From positions 1-47,953 of the forward strand of contig JANNMJ010000112.1 in the NCBI GenBank assembly GCA_031397815.1: a stretch of DNA of 47,953 bases, written 5' to 3'. This document shows positions 17,292 to 26,300 of the stretch, in pieces. The stretch comes from JANNMJ01 sp031397815 (GTDB lineage Bacteria; Bacteroidota; Bacteroidia; Cytophagales; Hymenobacteraceae). The notes beneath the pieces are model-generated. The model worked only from the letters and a program-made list of their open reading frames with translations. It was not told the DNA's origin and did not search any database. The translations under genes and the position numbers were made by a program. How positions within the stretch are numbered: position 1 is the stretch's first letter; every line of letters starts with the position of its first letter.

Positions 17292-18056
17292 CTACCACAA
17301 ATCCGAGGATAGCTGAGCGCGCTGAGTGATAAACTTGAGCGCAGTTGGCAGAATAGCCGACGGCAGCGCCGACATATCCCGGCCATCGGCGGTCAGAGCG
17401 GCGGGGACGGTGCCCATGGCCGTTTTAGACGCGAAGGAGTTCGGCGCGATCAGATCGCGCAGGAGCGCGGCGTGGCGGGCTTCCACCGAAACGATCTTAC
17501 CGGCCAGCAGCAGGTAATCGGCGCTTTGGATGTAAGGGCCAGCGCCGTTGTACGCTTGCACGCCGGTATCTTCGAAGAAGCGGGCACCTTTGAGGATGCT
17601 GGCTTTGCTCGTGAAATCGACGGCGAGGGACGCGTCGCCGTTGGCGGTGTAATCGACGGTGATGTCGATGATCCGGTTATCGCCAAGCGCACGCTTGAAG
17701 AATTCGCGGTGGATGATTTCGTGGTCGCGGATCTGGCTGAGCAAGCCAAGCTCGGCAGCCGTGAAGAGGCTAGCTGCCTCGGCTACAACCTTAGTGTAGA
17801 AGGCTGCTTCGAGCTGTTCCAGCGCGTAAGCGTAGTTCAGAATGCCGAAATCGTCCTTGGTGAACTTCGTTTTCAGGCCAGCGGCTGGGGGCGTAGGCTT
17901 CGGATCATCGTCATCGCCGCAACCGGCCAGCAGCAAGCCGCCTACAACGGCCGTAGCGCCGGTGTAGCGCAAGAAAGAGCGCCGATCAACGGCTTTGTTG
18001 AGGGGGGAGGAAGCACGTTCGGTTTCCGGCCCTTCGAGGATGGGAAGTTTTGACAT
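17292..18056 (-). CDS. Ferritin-like domain lipoprotein (copy A1)
   Basis: A 254-residue protein starting MSKLPILEGPETE. The N-terminus has DRRSFLRYTGATAVVGGLLLAGC, a twin-arginine-like signal with lipobox Cys46 (landmark words RRSFLRYTG and LLLAGC), then an Asp-rich linker. The ferritin-like bundle has complete ligands: ALEQLEAAFY (Glu80, Glu83), RDHEIIHREFF (Glu113, His116), FEDTGVQAY (Glu162), and SVEARHAALL (Glu192, His195). It is the first gene of the A1-B1 pair. Secretion by Tat would fit cofactor loading before export. The upstream region 18057-18345 must hold its promoter, but no consensus element is evident. Confidence 0.88.
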   Translation of the reverse strand: MSKLPILEGPETERASSPLNKAVDRRSFLRYTGATAVVGGLLLAGCGDDDDPKPTPPAAGLKTKFTKDDFGILNYAYALEQLEAAFYTKVVAEAASLFTAAELGLLSQIRDHEIIHREFFKRALGDNRIIDITVDYTANGDASLAVDFTSKASILKGARFFEDTGVQAYNGAGPYIQSADYLLLAGKIVSVEARHAALLRDLIAPNSFASKTAMGTVPAALTADGRDMSALPSAILPTALKFITQRAQLSSDLW

Positions 18057-18333
18057 TAGCGTAACCAGTAGGTGATGAGTGGGAAAGAGAATCGCGCGGC
18101 GGAGTAGTCAACCTTGAGCGCCGGGCTGTTCACGTACGAGCCGCATTACGGTGGTGCCCGGCGGTTGGGTTGTCAACGGATGCAGATAATTGTCGACAAA
18201 GTGATTTTTAGGTGGTCAACGGCGGTTTTTATCCCCTGAACGGAAAGCCATTTATGGGAAGGAAAAGCTGCCCACTGCGCCCGTGCCGGGGCTGGTCGAC
18301 GGATTGTTGGGCGTTGGGGAGCGCGCAAGGCCC
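18057..18333. other. Divergent promoter region between ferritin-like A1 and batD
   Basis: There is no gene. The perfect palindrome TTGTCGACAA at 18190-18199 could be an operator. Further right are TTG triplets (18307, 18314) at a plausible -33 distance for batD. A1 must be transcribed from here, but its -7 element is not obvious. Confidence 0.4.
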
Positions 18334-18341
18334 TATTTTTA
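18334..18341 (+). promoter_or_regulatory. -7-like element (TATTTTTA) four bases before the batD GTG
   Basis: The element fits TAnnTTTG at seven of eight positions. A TTG lies 17 bp upstream (18314-18316), within the usual -33 spacing. The GTG start at 18346 is four bases downstream, the same geometry as scpA. Confidence 0.5.
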
Positions 18342-18345
18342 GGCC

Positions 18346-19992
18346 GTGAGGGCAAGTCAGTCGGGTACAGTAATTCGCAGCGGTCGCCGTTTGGCTTGGG
18401 GCCGAGGGGTATCGGGGGCGGTTTGCGTGCTGTTAGTTGGCCTGTTGGGGGGGAGCTTGCGCGTGGCGGCGCAAGCGGCGGCGGGCAGTACGGCGGTCAA
18501 GCCGTCGGCGGGGGCGGTTCAGCCTTCGGGGGGGGCGCCGCGCATCCTGATTGGTGCCGGGCCGGTGCCGGTTGACCAGCCGTTGGAAGTGGTGGTGGAG
18601 CTGACGGGCGTGCCGCTTCAGCAAATCGGCGCGTTCCCGAATCTGCCGGGCTTCAAGAAAACCACCCGCGACCGGCAGACTACTACGCGCTCTTCGGGCG
18701 GCACCAGCATCGTCACGCTCCGGGTCACGCAGCGGTATCTGGCGTTCGGGGAAGGCGAGAAAACGCTGCCGCCGTTCACCATTCAGGTCAATGGCCAACC
18801 CGTGCGGTACGCGGGCGGTACGGTGAAAATCGGCCCCGCCACTCCGCCGCCGACCCCGCCCACTGCCCCGCCGCCCAACACGGGAGGCGCCATCGCCTAC
18901 GGCATCGCCGATGAGCTTTTCGGCAAGCCGAAAACCACCGAATACCGCGACATCCCCGATCAGGCGCGCCTCTACCTCGCCGTCTCGGCCACCCCGCGTG
19001 GCGTCTGGACCGGCGAGGGCGTGCGCGCGCGCCTCTACCTCACGATTGCGCCCGAGGACCAAGCCGTCTTGAATTTCGCGAGCGATTTCGGTCGTCAGAT
19101 CGAGCAGCTTCGGCGCACCATCAAGCCGCCCGATGTGTGGGAGGAAACGCCGCCCGCGTACCCCATGGCGCCCGACACCGTGCCGGGGCCGGACCAAAAA
19201 CCCCTGCTCCGCTTTCAGCTCCACGACGCCGTTTATTACCCCCTGACCGCCGCGCGGCCCCTGCGCTTCCCGAGCGTCAGCCTGCGGCTCGTCAAGTATC
19301 GGCTGGCGAAAAAGCCGGTGGAAGGGGCTGAAAACCGACTCGCTACGGACCGTGTCGTCGCCACGGCGGCGCTTGATGTGCCGGTTCGCCCATTGCCGCC
19401 GCACCCGTTGGCCGGAAGCGTGCCGGTAGGCGAGCTGCGCTGGCGCGAATTCCTGAGCCGCGACCCTGCCCGCGTCAATCAGCCCGCCAAGTATTGGGTG
19501 GAAGTGGAAGGCCCCGGCAACCTCGCGCCGGTCCGGTTCCCCGAGCCGCTGACGGCGGAAGGCGCGGCGCTGGCGGCGTACCGGCCCCGCGTGACGGCGG
19601 TGCCGATTTGGCCGCCCGTAGGGCCGGGTGCGACTGGCGGCCGCAAGCGGTTCGAGTGGGAGTTTATTGCCGACCGCGCCGGTACCTATCGCCTCGATTC
19701 GCTCCTTCAGCTCATTTATTTCGACCCGCGCCGGGGGCGTTACGACACCTTGCGCTCGCGGCTGCGGTGGCGGGTGCAGGGCCAACCCCGCCTCGGCGTC
19801 GATTCGCTCCAATCGGCCGCCCCGTGGGCCGGTGACGCCTTTTATGAGCGCATCGACCGTGAGCCGCTCGACGTCACCGCCCCGCCCGACCCGGCGGATA
19901 TGCGCCGCTCGGCCAACTTCGCGCTGGCGCTGCTGGCGGCGGTAGGCATCGGGCTATGGTGGACCGGCCGACGTAACTGGCGGAGTAAGTAG
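18346..19992 (+). CDS. batD: BatD family protein
   Basis: A 548-residue protein starting with GTG. The N-terminus has Arg followed by a hydrophobic signal (VSGAVCVLLVGLLGG), then an Ala/Gly/Pro-rich mature start. The body matches BatD (oxygen-tolerance family): VPVDQPLEVVVELTGVPL, then FPNLPGFKKTTRDRQTTTR (the conserved 'P.L.GF' segment), TQRYLAFGEGEKTLPPFTI and TPPPTPP linker. Later come beta-sandwich domains (WREFLSRDPARVNQPAKYWVEVEG, FEWEFIADRAGTYRLDS), with a single C-terminal membrane helix (about 523-541). BatD is normally encoded in an operon with moxR, batA, batB and batC, but none of these is next to this copy. A solitary or second copy is therefore likely. The role in envelope stress or aerotolerance is family inference. 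Confidence 0.85.
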   Translation: MRASQSGTVIRSGRRLAWGRGVSGAVCVLLVGLLGGSLRVAAQAAAGSTAVKPSAGAVQPSGGAPRILIGAGPVPVDQPLEVVVELTGVPLQQIGAFPNLPGFKKTTRDRQTTTRSSGGTSIVTLRVTQRYLAFGEGEKTLPPFTIQVNGQPVRYAGGTVKIGPATPPPTPPTAPPPNTGGAIAYGIADELFGKPKTTEYRDIPDQARLYLAVSATPRGVWTGEGVRARLYLTIAPEDQAVLNFASDFGRQIEQLRRTIKPPDVWEETPPAYPMAPDTVPGPDQKPLLRFQLHDAVYYPLTAARPLRFPSVSLRLVKYRLAKKPVEGAENRLATDRVVATAALDVPVRPLPPHPLAGSVPVGELRWREFLSRDPARVNQPAKYWVEVEGPGNLAPVRFPEPLTAEGAALAAYRPRVTAVPIWPPVGPGATGGRKRFEWEFIADRAGTYRLDSLLQLIYFDPRRGRYDTLRSRLRWRVQGQPRLGVDSLQSAAPWAGDAFYERIDREPLDVTAPPDPADMRRSANFALALLAAVGIGLWWTGRRNWRSK

Positions 19993-19995
19993 CCT

Positions 19996-20181
19996 CGTCA
20001 CGCCGTGACGAGCACCTCCCCGAATGAGGAAGTGCTCCGCATCTCGTACAGAGCCTCTACCCGAATGAGGAAGTGCTCCGCATCTCGTACAGAGCCTCTA
20101 CCCGATTGAGGAAGTGCTCCGCATCTCGTACGGAGCATCTCCCCGAATGAGGAATTCCCCGTCACGGCGTGACGGAGCACT
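19996..20181. repeat. 3.3 x 41-bp tandem repeat flanked by GTCACGSCGTGAC palindromes
   Basis: Units start at 20019, 20060 and 20101 with a 13-bp partial unit at 20142. Units 1 and 2 are identical and unit 3 differs at a few positions. Each unit begins CCCGAATGAGG or CCCGATTGAGG. Related palindromes with a GTCACG..CGTGAC core and a following GAGCAC lie on both sides (about 19998 and 20161). There is no spacer-repeat alternation, so this is not CRISPR. Confidence 0.85.
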
Positions 20182-20225
20182 AACGGTGGCAGGGCGGGTT
20201 CGGCCGGTAATCGTCGGCTATTAGC

Positions 20226-20442
20226 GCGTCCCCGTTAGGGGACACCGAACGGTAGCCGGGGGCAGCGCCCCCGGAAAGGAGGAGTAATAAAGAACTTTGT
20301 CCCCGTCAGGGGATACCGACAACGGCCGATAGGAACGCGGCTACCGTTCGGTGTCCCCTGACGGGGGCGCTCCGATTGGGTGGTTTTCGTGCGACCGGGG
20401 GCGTTGCCCCGGCTACCGTTCGGTGTCCCCTCACGGGGACGC
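20226..20442. repeat. Four-copy inverted REP-like repeat cluster
   Basis: Unit A (20226-20274) is repeated in inverse orientation as unit D (20395-20442), about 48 bp with few changes. Shorter relatives lie between: B (from 20299, same orientation as A) and C (20340-20368, inverse). Every unit has the core GTCCCCGT.AGGGGA.ACCGA followed by a GC-rich hairpin. This looks like a REP/BIME-type dispersed element. Confidence 0.8.
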
Positions 20443-20545
20443 CCAATCATTCAAACAACCCGCAGCTCCGACTACTTATTCAGGGAAGGTTCACGGTTGC
20501 TGCGCGACCTTCGCGCCCCACAAGTTCTCACTTTCTGACCTGCCC

Positions 20546-21616
20546 ATGAATACGTTCGGCACCCGTTTCCGCTTGACCACTTTCGGCGAATCGCACGGCG
20601 CGGCGGTGGGGGGCGTGGTGGATGGCTGTCCGGCGGGGCTGACGTTGGAGGTGGCCGATATTCAGGCGTGGCTCGATAGGCGGCGGCCGGGGCAAAGCCA
20701 CCTCACGACGCCTCGGCAGGAGGCCGACCGGGTGGAGATTCTGAGCGGCGTTTACGAAGGCCGCACCCTCGGGACGCCCATCGGCTTTCTGGTGCGCAAC
20801 GAAGACCAAAGGCCGCAGGATTACGCGGCTATTGAAGCGGGCGGACTGCGCCCCGGTCACGCCGATTTTACGTGGCGCGCCAAGTACGGGCACGTCGATG
20901 CGCGGGGTGGCGGGCGGTCGTCGGCGCGCGAGACGGTGGCGCGGGTAGCAGGGGGCGCCATTGCGGCGGCGCTGCTCCGCCAGCACGCCGGGATCGAGGT
21001 ACGCGCGTGGGTGAGCAGCATCGGGGAAATCGATCTGACGCTTCCGGAGGACCAGCTCGATTTATCGCTCATCGAATCCACGCCCGTCCGCTGCCCCGAC
21101 CCCGCTACGGCGGCGCGGATGATGGCCCGCATCGAAGCTGCCCGTGCCGCTCAGGATACCGTCGGGGGCATCATCACGGGGTGGGCGACGGGCTTACCCG
21201 TGGGGCTGGGCGAGCCGGTTTTCGGTAAGCTGCCCGCCCTTTTGGGCGCGGCGATGCTGGGAATCAACGCCGTCAAAGGGTTCGAGATCGGAGATGGCTT
21301 TGCGGCGACCCGGCTCCCCGGTTCGGCGCACAACGACCCGTACGTATTCGACGAAGCCCTCGGGCGCGTCCGTCCCGCCACGAACCACGCCGGCGGCGTT
21401 TTGGGCGGAATCAGCTCCGGCGAGCCGGTGCGGTGGCGGGTGGCGTTCAAGCCCGTCGCGACCCTACCGCGCGCCACGGATACCCTAACTGCCCACGGCG
21501 ACCCCGCCGTACTCCCCGCCAAAGGCCGCCACGATCCGTGCGTGTTGCCGCGCGCCGTGCCCATCGTGGAGGCGATGGCTGCGCTCGTTCTCGCCGATTT
21601 GTGGCTGTTGCGGTGA
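20546..21616 (+). CDS. aroC: Chorismate synthase
   Basis: A 356-residue FMN-dependent enzyme that makes chorismate from 5-enolpyruvylshikimate 3-phosphate, the last shared step of aromatic amino acid biosynthesis. Family signature 1 is FGESHGAAVGGVVDGCPAG (residues 13-31, with His17). Signature 2 is HVDARGGGRSSARETVARV. Signature 3 lies near the C-terminus as NHAGGVLGGISSGEPVRWRV. The start ATG gives the standard MNTFGTRFRLTTFGESHG opening, so the longer upstream frame is discarded. Length fits. It is followed by xseA after 119 bp. Confidence 0.98.
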   Translation: MNTFGTRFRLTTFGESHGAAVGGVVDGCPAGLTLEVADIQAWLDRRRPGQSHLTTPRQEADRVEILSGVYEGRTLGTPIGFLVRNEDQRPQDYAAIEAGGLRPGHADFTWRAKYGHVDARGGGRSSARETVARVAGGAIAAALLRQHAGIEVRAWVSSIGEIDLTLPEDQLDLSLIESTPVRCPDPATAARMMARIEAARAAQDTVGGIITGWATGLPVGLGEPVFGKLPALLGAAMLGINAVKGFEIGDGFAATRLPGSAHNDPYVFDEALGRVRPATNHAGGVLGGISSGEPVRWRVAFKPVATLPRATDTLTAHGDPAVLPAKGRHDPCVLPRAVPIVEAMAALVLADLWLLR

Positions 21617-21642
21617 GGTTTTCGAGTTGCATTCACCACTGT

Positions 21643-21680
21643 CCGCGCCGTCCCGCTAAAGCATAGCGGGCGCGGCTTTA
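21643..21680 (+). terminator. Possible terminator of aroC
   Basis: A bulged GC-rich stem (21643-21657 with 21665-21675) is followed by CTTTAACTT. It lies 26 bp after the aroC stop. The short T-run makes it a weak candidate. Confidence 0.45.
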
Positions 21681-21735
21681 ACTTGCCCGTCGGGCTTCGG
21701 CCTGCTTTATTTTTTCACGCTTCGCCCGTTCTCCC

Positions 21736-22962
21736 GTGGACCCCGTTAGTCTTTCTCAGCTTTGCGCCGGTATTCAGCTGGCGGTGCAGGAATCGTTGCC
21801 CGATGTGTATTGGGTGGTGGCAGAAATCAGTGAGCTGACGGCGCACCGTACCGGCCACTGTTACCTCACTTTAATCGAGAAAGGGCCGCGCGGCGAACCC
21901 ACGGCGCAGGTTCGGGCCACTATCTGGGCGAAACGCTGGGAAACCATTCGGTTTCAGTTTCTCGAAGTCACCGGGCAGCCGCTGGCGCCAGGGATGCGCT
22001 GCCTGTTGGCGGCTACCGTGGAATATCACCCGCGTTACGGCCTCTCGCTGGATGTGCGGGCGGTGGATACGTCGTTCGCGCTCGGCGAGCTGGCGCGGGC
22101 CCGGCAAGCGGCGCTCGATAAGCTCGACGCGAACGGCTTTCTGGAGCTGAACAAGCGGTTGCCGCTGCCGCCGGTCGTGCCGCGTTTGGCGGTGATTTCG
22201 AGCGCGACGGCCGCCGGTTTTCAGGATTTCGTTCACCAGCTCGCCGCGTCGGGCTATCGGTTTGATCTGACACTTTTTGCTGCCGCGATGCAGGGCGCCG
22301 ACTCCCCGGCGGCGGTGCGGCGGGCGTTGAAAGCGATTGGTCGGCGGGCGGGGGATTTCGACGCCATCGTGGTCATTCGGGGCGGCGGGGCGAAGACGGA
22401 TTTGGTCGCTTTTGATGATTACGGCTTGGCGGCGGCGCTCGCGCAAGCGCCCTTGCCGGTCTTGACGGGGATTGGACACGAGCGCGATGAATCCCTCGTC
22501 GATTTAGTGGCGCATACGCGTCTGAAAACGCCCACGGCCGTCGCTGCCTTTCTCATCGAGCGTGCCCGGCAGGCCGACGGCGCACTTTTTTACCTCGCCG
22601 CTCGCGTCCGCGCCGTCGTCGAGAGCCGTTTGGCGGATGAGCATCAACGCCTGACGGCGCCTTTGGCGCGCTTGCCGCTGCTGGTGCGCCAACGCCTCGC
22701 AACGGAGCAAAACCGGCTGGAGCTGGCGCAGGCCCGCACCCACGCCTCCGACCCCGTGCGGCTGTTGGCGCGCGGTTACACGTTCACCACCCGCGCCACG
22801 GGGCAGCCGTTGCGCTCCGCCGCCGAGGTGGCGCCGAATGAAGTGCTCCTGACGCATTTCGCCGACGGCGTGGTGCGCAGTAAAGTCGCGGCGCGCTCGT
22901 CAGAAAAAGCAAAAGCAAAACCCAACGCTTCCCCTTCAACGTCTTCCTCTTCCCCGCAATGA
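21736..22962 (+). CDS. xseA: Exodeoxyribonuclease VII large subunit
   Basis: A 408-residue catalytic subunit of exonuclease VII, which degrades single-stranded DNA to oligonucleotides. It has an N-terminal OB fold (about 1-100) with VYWVVAEISELTAHRTGHCYLTL (landmarks AEISEL and GHCYLTL) and AKRWETIRFQ. The catalytic core holds AVISSATAAGFQDFVHQL, VVIRGGGAKTDLVAFDDY, PVLTGIGHERDESLVD and THLKTPTA-like HTRLKTPTAVAAFL. The C-terminal helices are followed by a Ser/Lys-rich tail. GTG start at 21736 (V/M-DPVSLSQLCAGI) fits the usual N-terminus. The stop overlaps the xseB start by four bases (ATGA), indicating translational coupling. Confidence 0.95.
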   Translation: MDPVSLSQLCAGIQLAVQESLPDVYWVVAEISELTAHRTGHCYLTLIEKGPRGEPTAQVRATIWAKRWETIRFQFLEVTGQPLAPGMRCLLAATVEYHPRYGLSLDVRAVDTSFALGELARARQAALDKLDANGFLELNKRLPLPPVVPRLAVISSATAAGFQDFVHQLAASGYRFDLTLFAAAMQGADSPAAVRRALKAIGRRAGDFDAIVVIRGGGAKTDLVAFDDYGLAAALAQAPLPVLTGIGHERDESLVDLVAHTRLKTPTAVAAFLIERARQADGALFYLAARVRAVVESRLADEHQRLTAPLARLPLLVRQRLATEQNRLELAQARTHASDPVRLLARGYTFTTRATGQPLRSAAEVAPNEVLLTHFADGVVRSKVAARSSEKAKAKPNASPSTSSSSPQ

Positions 22963-23192
22963 GCTACGCCGAACTCACCACCGAGCTGGATTCCCTGCTC
23001 CACGCCCTCGAACATCAGCACGACCTGCCGCTAGATGAGCTGACGCAGAAAGTCCAGCGCGCGTATTTCCTGATCGGGGAGGGCCGGCAGCAGCTCCGGG
23101 CCGCCGAAACCGCGATTCATCAAGTCGTAGACAGCTTTGAAGCCGAAAACGCCGCTGAAGAAGGGGATGAGGGGGGGGAGGCCGACGAGTAA
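22959..23192 (+). CDS. xseB: Exodeoxyribonuclease VII small subunit
   Basis: A 77-residue helical protein matching the exonuclease VII small subunit in size and pattern: MSYAELTTELDSLL, LPLDELTQKVQRAYFLI, and GRQQLRAAETAI. The C-terminus is acidic (EEGDEGGEADE). The four-base overlap with xseA ensures co-expression of the two subunits. Confidence 0.93.
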   Translation: MSYAELTTELDSLLHALEHQHDLPLDELTQKVQRAYFLIGEGRQQLRAAETAIHQVVDSFEAENAAEEGDEGGEADE

Positions 23193-23250
23193 GAGAAGAA
23201 GCTTGCGCGGCCGGTATTGAGCACCGTCTGACGTCGTTCTAACGCCTTTC

Positions 23251-23282
23251 TGACACCATCTCTGGGACAGAGCTGGCCACGC
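23251..23282. repeat. Single-arm copy of a dispersed 27-32 bp palindrome unit
   Basis: Positions 23256-23282 are identical to the right arm at 33809-33835. Extended to 23251, the sequence also matches the reverse complement of the left arm at 33762-33793 with one change. It lies in the convergent gap between xseB and the kinase gene. Confidence 0.85.
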
Positions 23283-23328
23283 TATTCACATCCCCACATC
23301 CTCACATCCGCCCTCACATCTTTCCCCC

Positions 23329-26300
23329 TCACCCGCCCATTGGCACGCGCAGCGACACCGTAGTGCCCTTTCCAAGGGCGGTTTGAAAATCGAGGGTGGC
23401 GCGCAGGGCGTTGGCGCGGGCGCGCATATTGGTGAGGCCGTTGCCGCCGCCGCGCGCCGGAGCGGTGGGGTCGAACCCGACGCCGTCGTCTTCCACGGTC
23501 AGAATCAGGTGGCGCTGACTGCTGGTGAGGGCGATGCGCGCGTGTTCGCAGCGGGCGTACTTGGCGAGGTTGTTCACTGCCTCCTTGAAGAGCAGGAAGA
23601 ACTCGCGCCGGGCACGCATCTCCAGCCGCATCAGCAGCACTTCGGGGGCCACGGAGAAGGTGAAATCGATGCCGCGCGCTTCGAGGACGTCGGACGCGAA
23701 AATGCGCATCCGGGTCGTTACGTCTTCCAGCCCGTCGTGCGCGGGGTTGATGGCCCACACGATATCATCCATCGAATCGAGCATCCGGCCGGATGACTCG
23801 CCAATCTGGTCCAGCAGCCCCGCCACCTGTTCGGCGCGCCCGTGCGAGTGGTGCTGCGTGGCAATCTGACTGAGGATGGAGATGCTGCTGAGGGTCGAAC
23901 CCATATCGTCGTGCAAGTCGCGGGCGATGCCGTGGCGCACTTGTTCGAGCGCCAAAAGCTGGTTCACGCGCACCCGGTACGCCGCCCACAGCAGCGTCAG
24001 GAACGCGAGCACGAGCGCCAGCCGGAACCACCACGCCCGGTACCACGGCGGCGGAATCAGAATCCGCAGCGTCGCGCCCTGCTCGTTCCAAACGCCATCG
24101 TTGTTCGCGCCCTTCACCTCAAACGTGTACGTGCCGGGACTGAGATTCGTGAACGGCGCTTCGTGGCGGTTGCCGATATCGAGCCAGCGGTCGTCGAGGC
24201 CGCGCAGGCGGTAGGCGTAGCGGTTTTTGTCGGGCAGACGGAGGTTGAGCGCGGCGAACTCGAACGTCAGAAAGTTTTGATCGGGCCGCAGCCGCAGCAC
24301 GCGCCGCGCGCCGATGGCCGTATCGGGGAGCCGCAACGGCTGGTCGAAGAGCCGCACGCCGGTGAGCACCACGGGCGGCACCAAGCGGTTCGGGCGGAGC
24401 GAATCGGGGTGGAACGCGAGTAGTCCGCCGGGACCGCCGAAGTACAGGTGGCCGTCGGCGCGGCGGGCGTAAGCGCCGGCGTTGAACTCGTCGCGCACGA
24501 GGCCGTCGCGGGCGTCGTAGCGGCGGAAGATGCCGGTGCGTGGGTCGAAACGGGCGATGCCGCGATTGGTGCTCAGCCACAGAAACCCGCCGCCGTCTTC
24601 CAGAATCGCATACACCACGTTCGCCGGCAAGCCTTCCTTGGCGCGCCAGATGCGGAAACGCCCCGGTGGCCGCGAATCGACGAGACACGCCAGCCCGCCG
24701 CCTTCGGTGCCGAGCCAGATGCGCCCACGCTTGTCCTGATGAATGACCCGCACGAAATTGCTCGGCAGGGAAGTCGAGTCGGCCGGACGGTGCCGAAACG
24801 TGGTGAAACGCCCCTTGCGGGCAGCATCGAGGAGCGCCAAACCGCCGCCGCCCGTCGCGACCCACACGCGCTTGCGCTGGTCTTCGTACGCCTGCCGCAC
24901 GTAGTTCGATGGCAGTGAAGTCGAATCCGTCGGCCGGTTGCGGAACGAGCGGCCGTGCCCAGTGGCGGGGTTCAGGCACGAAAGCCCGCCCTCGGTGCTG
25001 ACCCAAAGCTGACCGCTGCGGTCGGGGCCGATGGCGCGCACGTAATCGTCGGCGAGGGAGGTGGAATCGCGCGGGTCGTGCCGAAACCGCCGAATCCGCT
25101 GCGTGGCGGGGTCGTAGGCGGCGAGGCCGCTGCTCTGCATCCCCACCCACACGGTGCCGGTGGCGGGGTCGGGCCACAGCGCCCGCACAAACGGGCTGGG
25201 CAGCCCCCCGGAGCCAAGCGGCGTGGGGGTAAGCGTGCCGTCGGGCGCCAAGAGCAGCGCGCCCTGACTTTCCGTCCCGACCCACAAGTGGCCCGCCGTG
25301 CGGTCGGGGGCAATGGCCCAAACGTCGGCATCGATACCGCTCACCCGCGCAAAAGCGCCGACTTGGTTCGTGAACGACGCCAGTCCGCTTTCCGTCGCGA
25401 CCCACATTTGCCCCGTGCGGTCCTGCGCTAGCGCGAGAACGGCATCGTCGGGGAGGGACGTGGCGGGGAAACCCGTGTTGTGGCGGTACGAAGTGAAGGT
25501 TTCCTGTGCCGTATTGAGCTGCGCGAGGCCGCCGGTGGTGCCCACCCACAGCGTCCCCGACCGGTCACGGAGGAGCGAGCGCACGCCCGCCGCCGGCAAG
25601 CCGCCGGGAATGCCCGGCGTGGGCCGAAAGGTTTTAAGGCGCCCGTTGGCTGGTTCAAAAGCCCGCAAGCCATCGCCTTCGGTGCCAATCCAGAGGCGCC
25701 AATTGCGGTCGGGGAGGAGGACGGTAATGGCGCGCTGCCCGACGTCCGGGGCGCCGCTGGCTTCGGTAGCCAACGGTTTCCACGCCACTTCCAACGTCTG
25801 GGTGGCTTCCTCGACGCGCAGGAGCTGCCCGGCGCCTGAACCTGCCCACACGCGCCCATCGGGGGTTTGCGCGAGGGAATGAATGGCGTTGAGGCGGTTG
25901 TCGAGGGAGGAAGTCTCCCGCGAATTGGCTCGGGGAGGATACCGCCGGAAAGTGCCGGTTTTTGGATCGAACCGACAAAGCCCCGCTTCCGTCCCGACCC
26001 AAACGTGCCCTTGCCGGTCGACCAAAACGGCACGCACGAAATCACTTGGCAGCTTATTCGCCCCCGGTTCGGCCCGAAATACCTGAAAATGCTCCGTCAC
26101 GGGGTCGTAGCGCGCGACGCCACCGCCGCCTGTTCCCACCCACAGCCGCCCCGCGCCGTCTTCCGCCAACGACAGAATAAAGCCGCTCGCCAGGCTACCC
26201 GACGCCCGCGCATCGGCGCGGAAAACGCGGAAACCGGTGCCATCGTAGCGGTTCAGCCCTTCCTGCGTGCCGACCCACAGGAACCCGCGCCGGTCGGTCA

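Larger units (their letters stand above)
19993..20545. other. Repeat-rich intergenic region upstream of aroC
   Basis: This 553-bp gap holds no gene. It contains a 41-bp tandem repeat framed by short palindromes (19996-20181), then four oriented copies of a GTCCCC-type palindromic unit (20226-20442). The last about 100 bp precede the aroC ATG, without an evident consensus promoter. Confidence 0.75.

Noticed and set aside
20019..20154. CRISPR array
   Set aside because: The 41-bp units are directly contiguous with no unique spacers; no cas gene is near.
20351..20545. N-terminal extension of chorismate synthase
   Set aside because: It runs through the dispersed repeat; the family starts at the MNTFGTRF ATG (20546).
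24119..25549. Minus-strand frame of 476 codons inside the kinase gene
   Set aside because: Arg/Pro-rich second frame overlapping a well-supported kinase; no domain motif.
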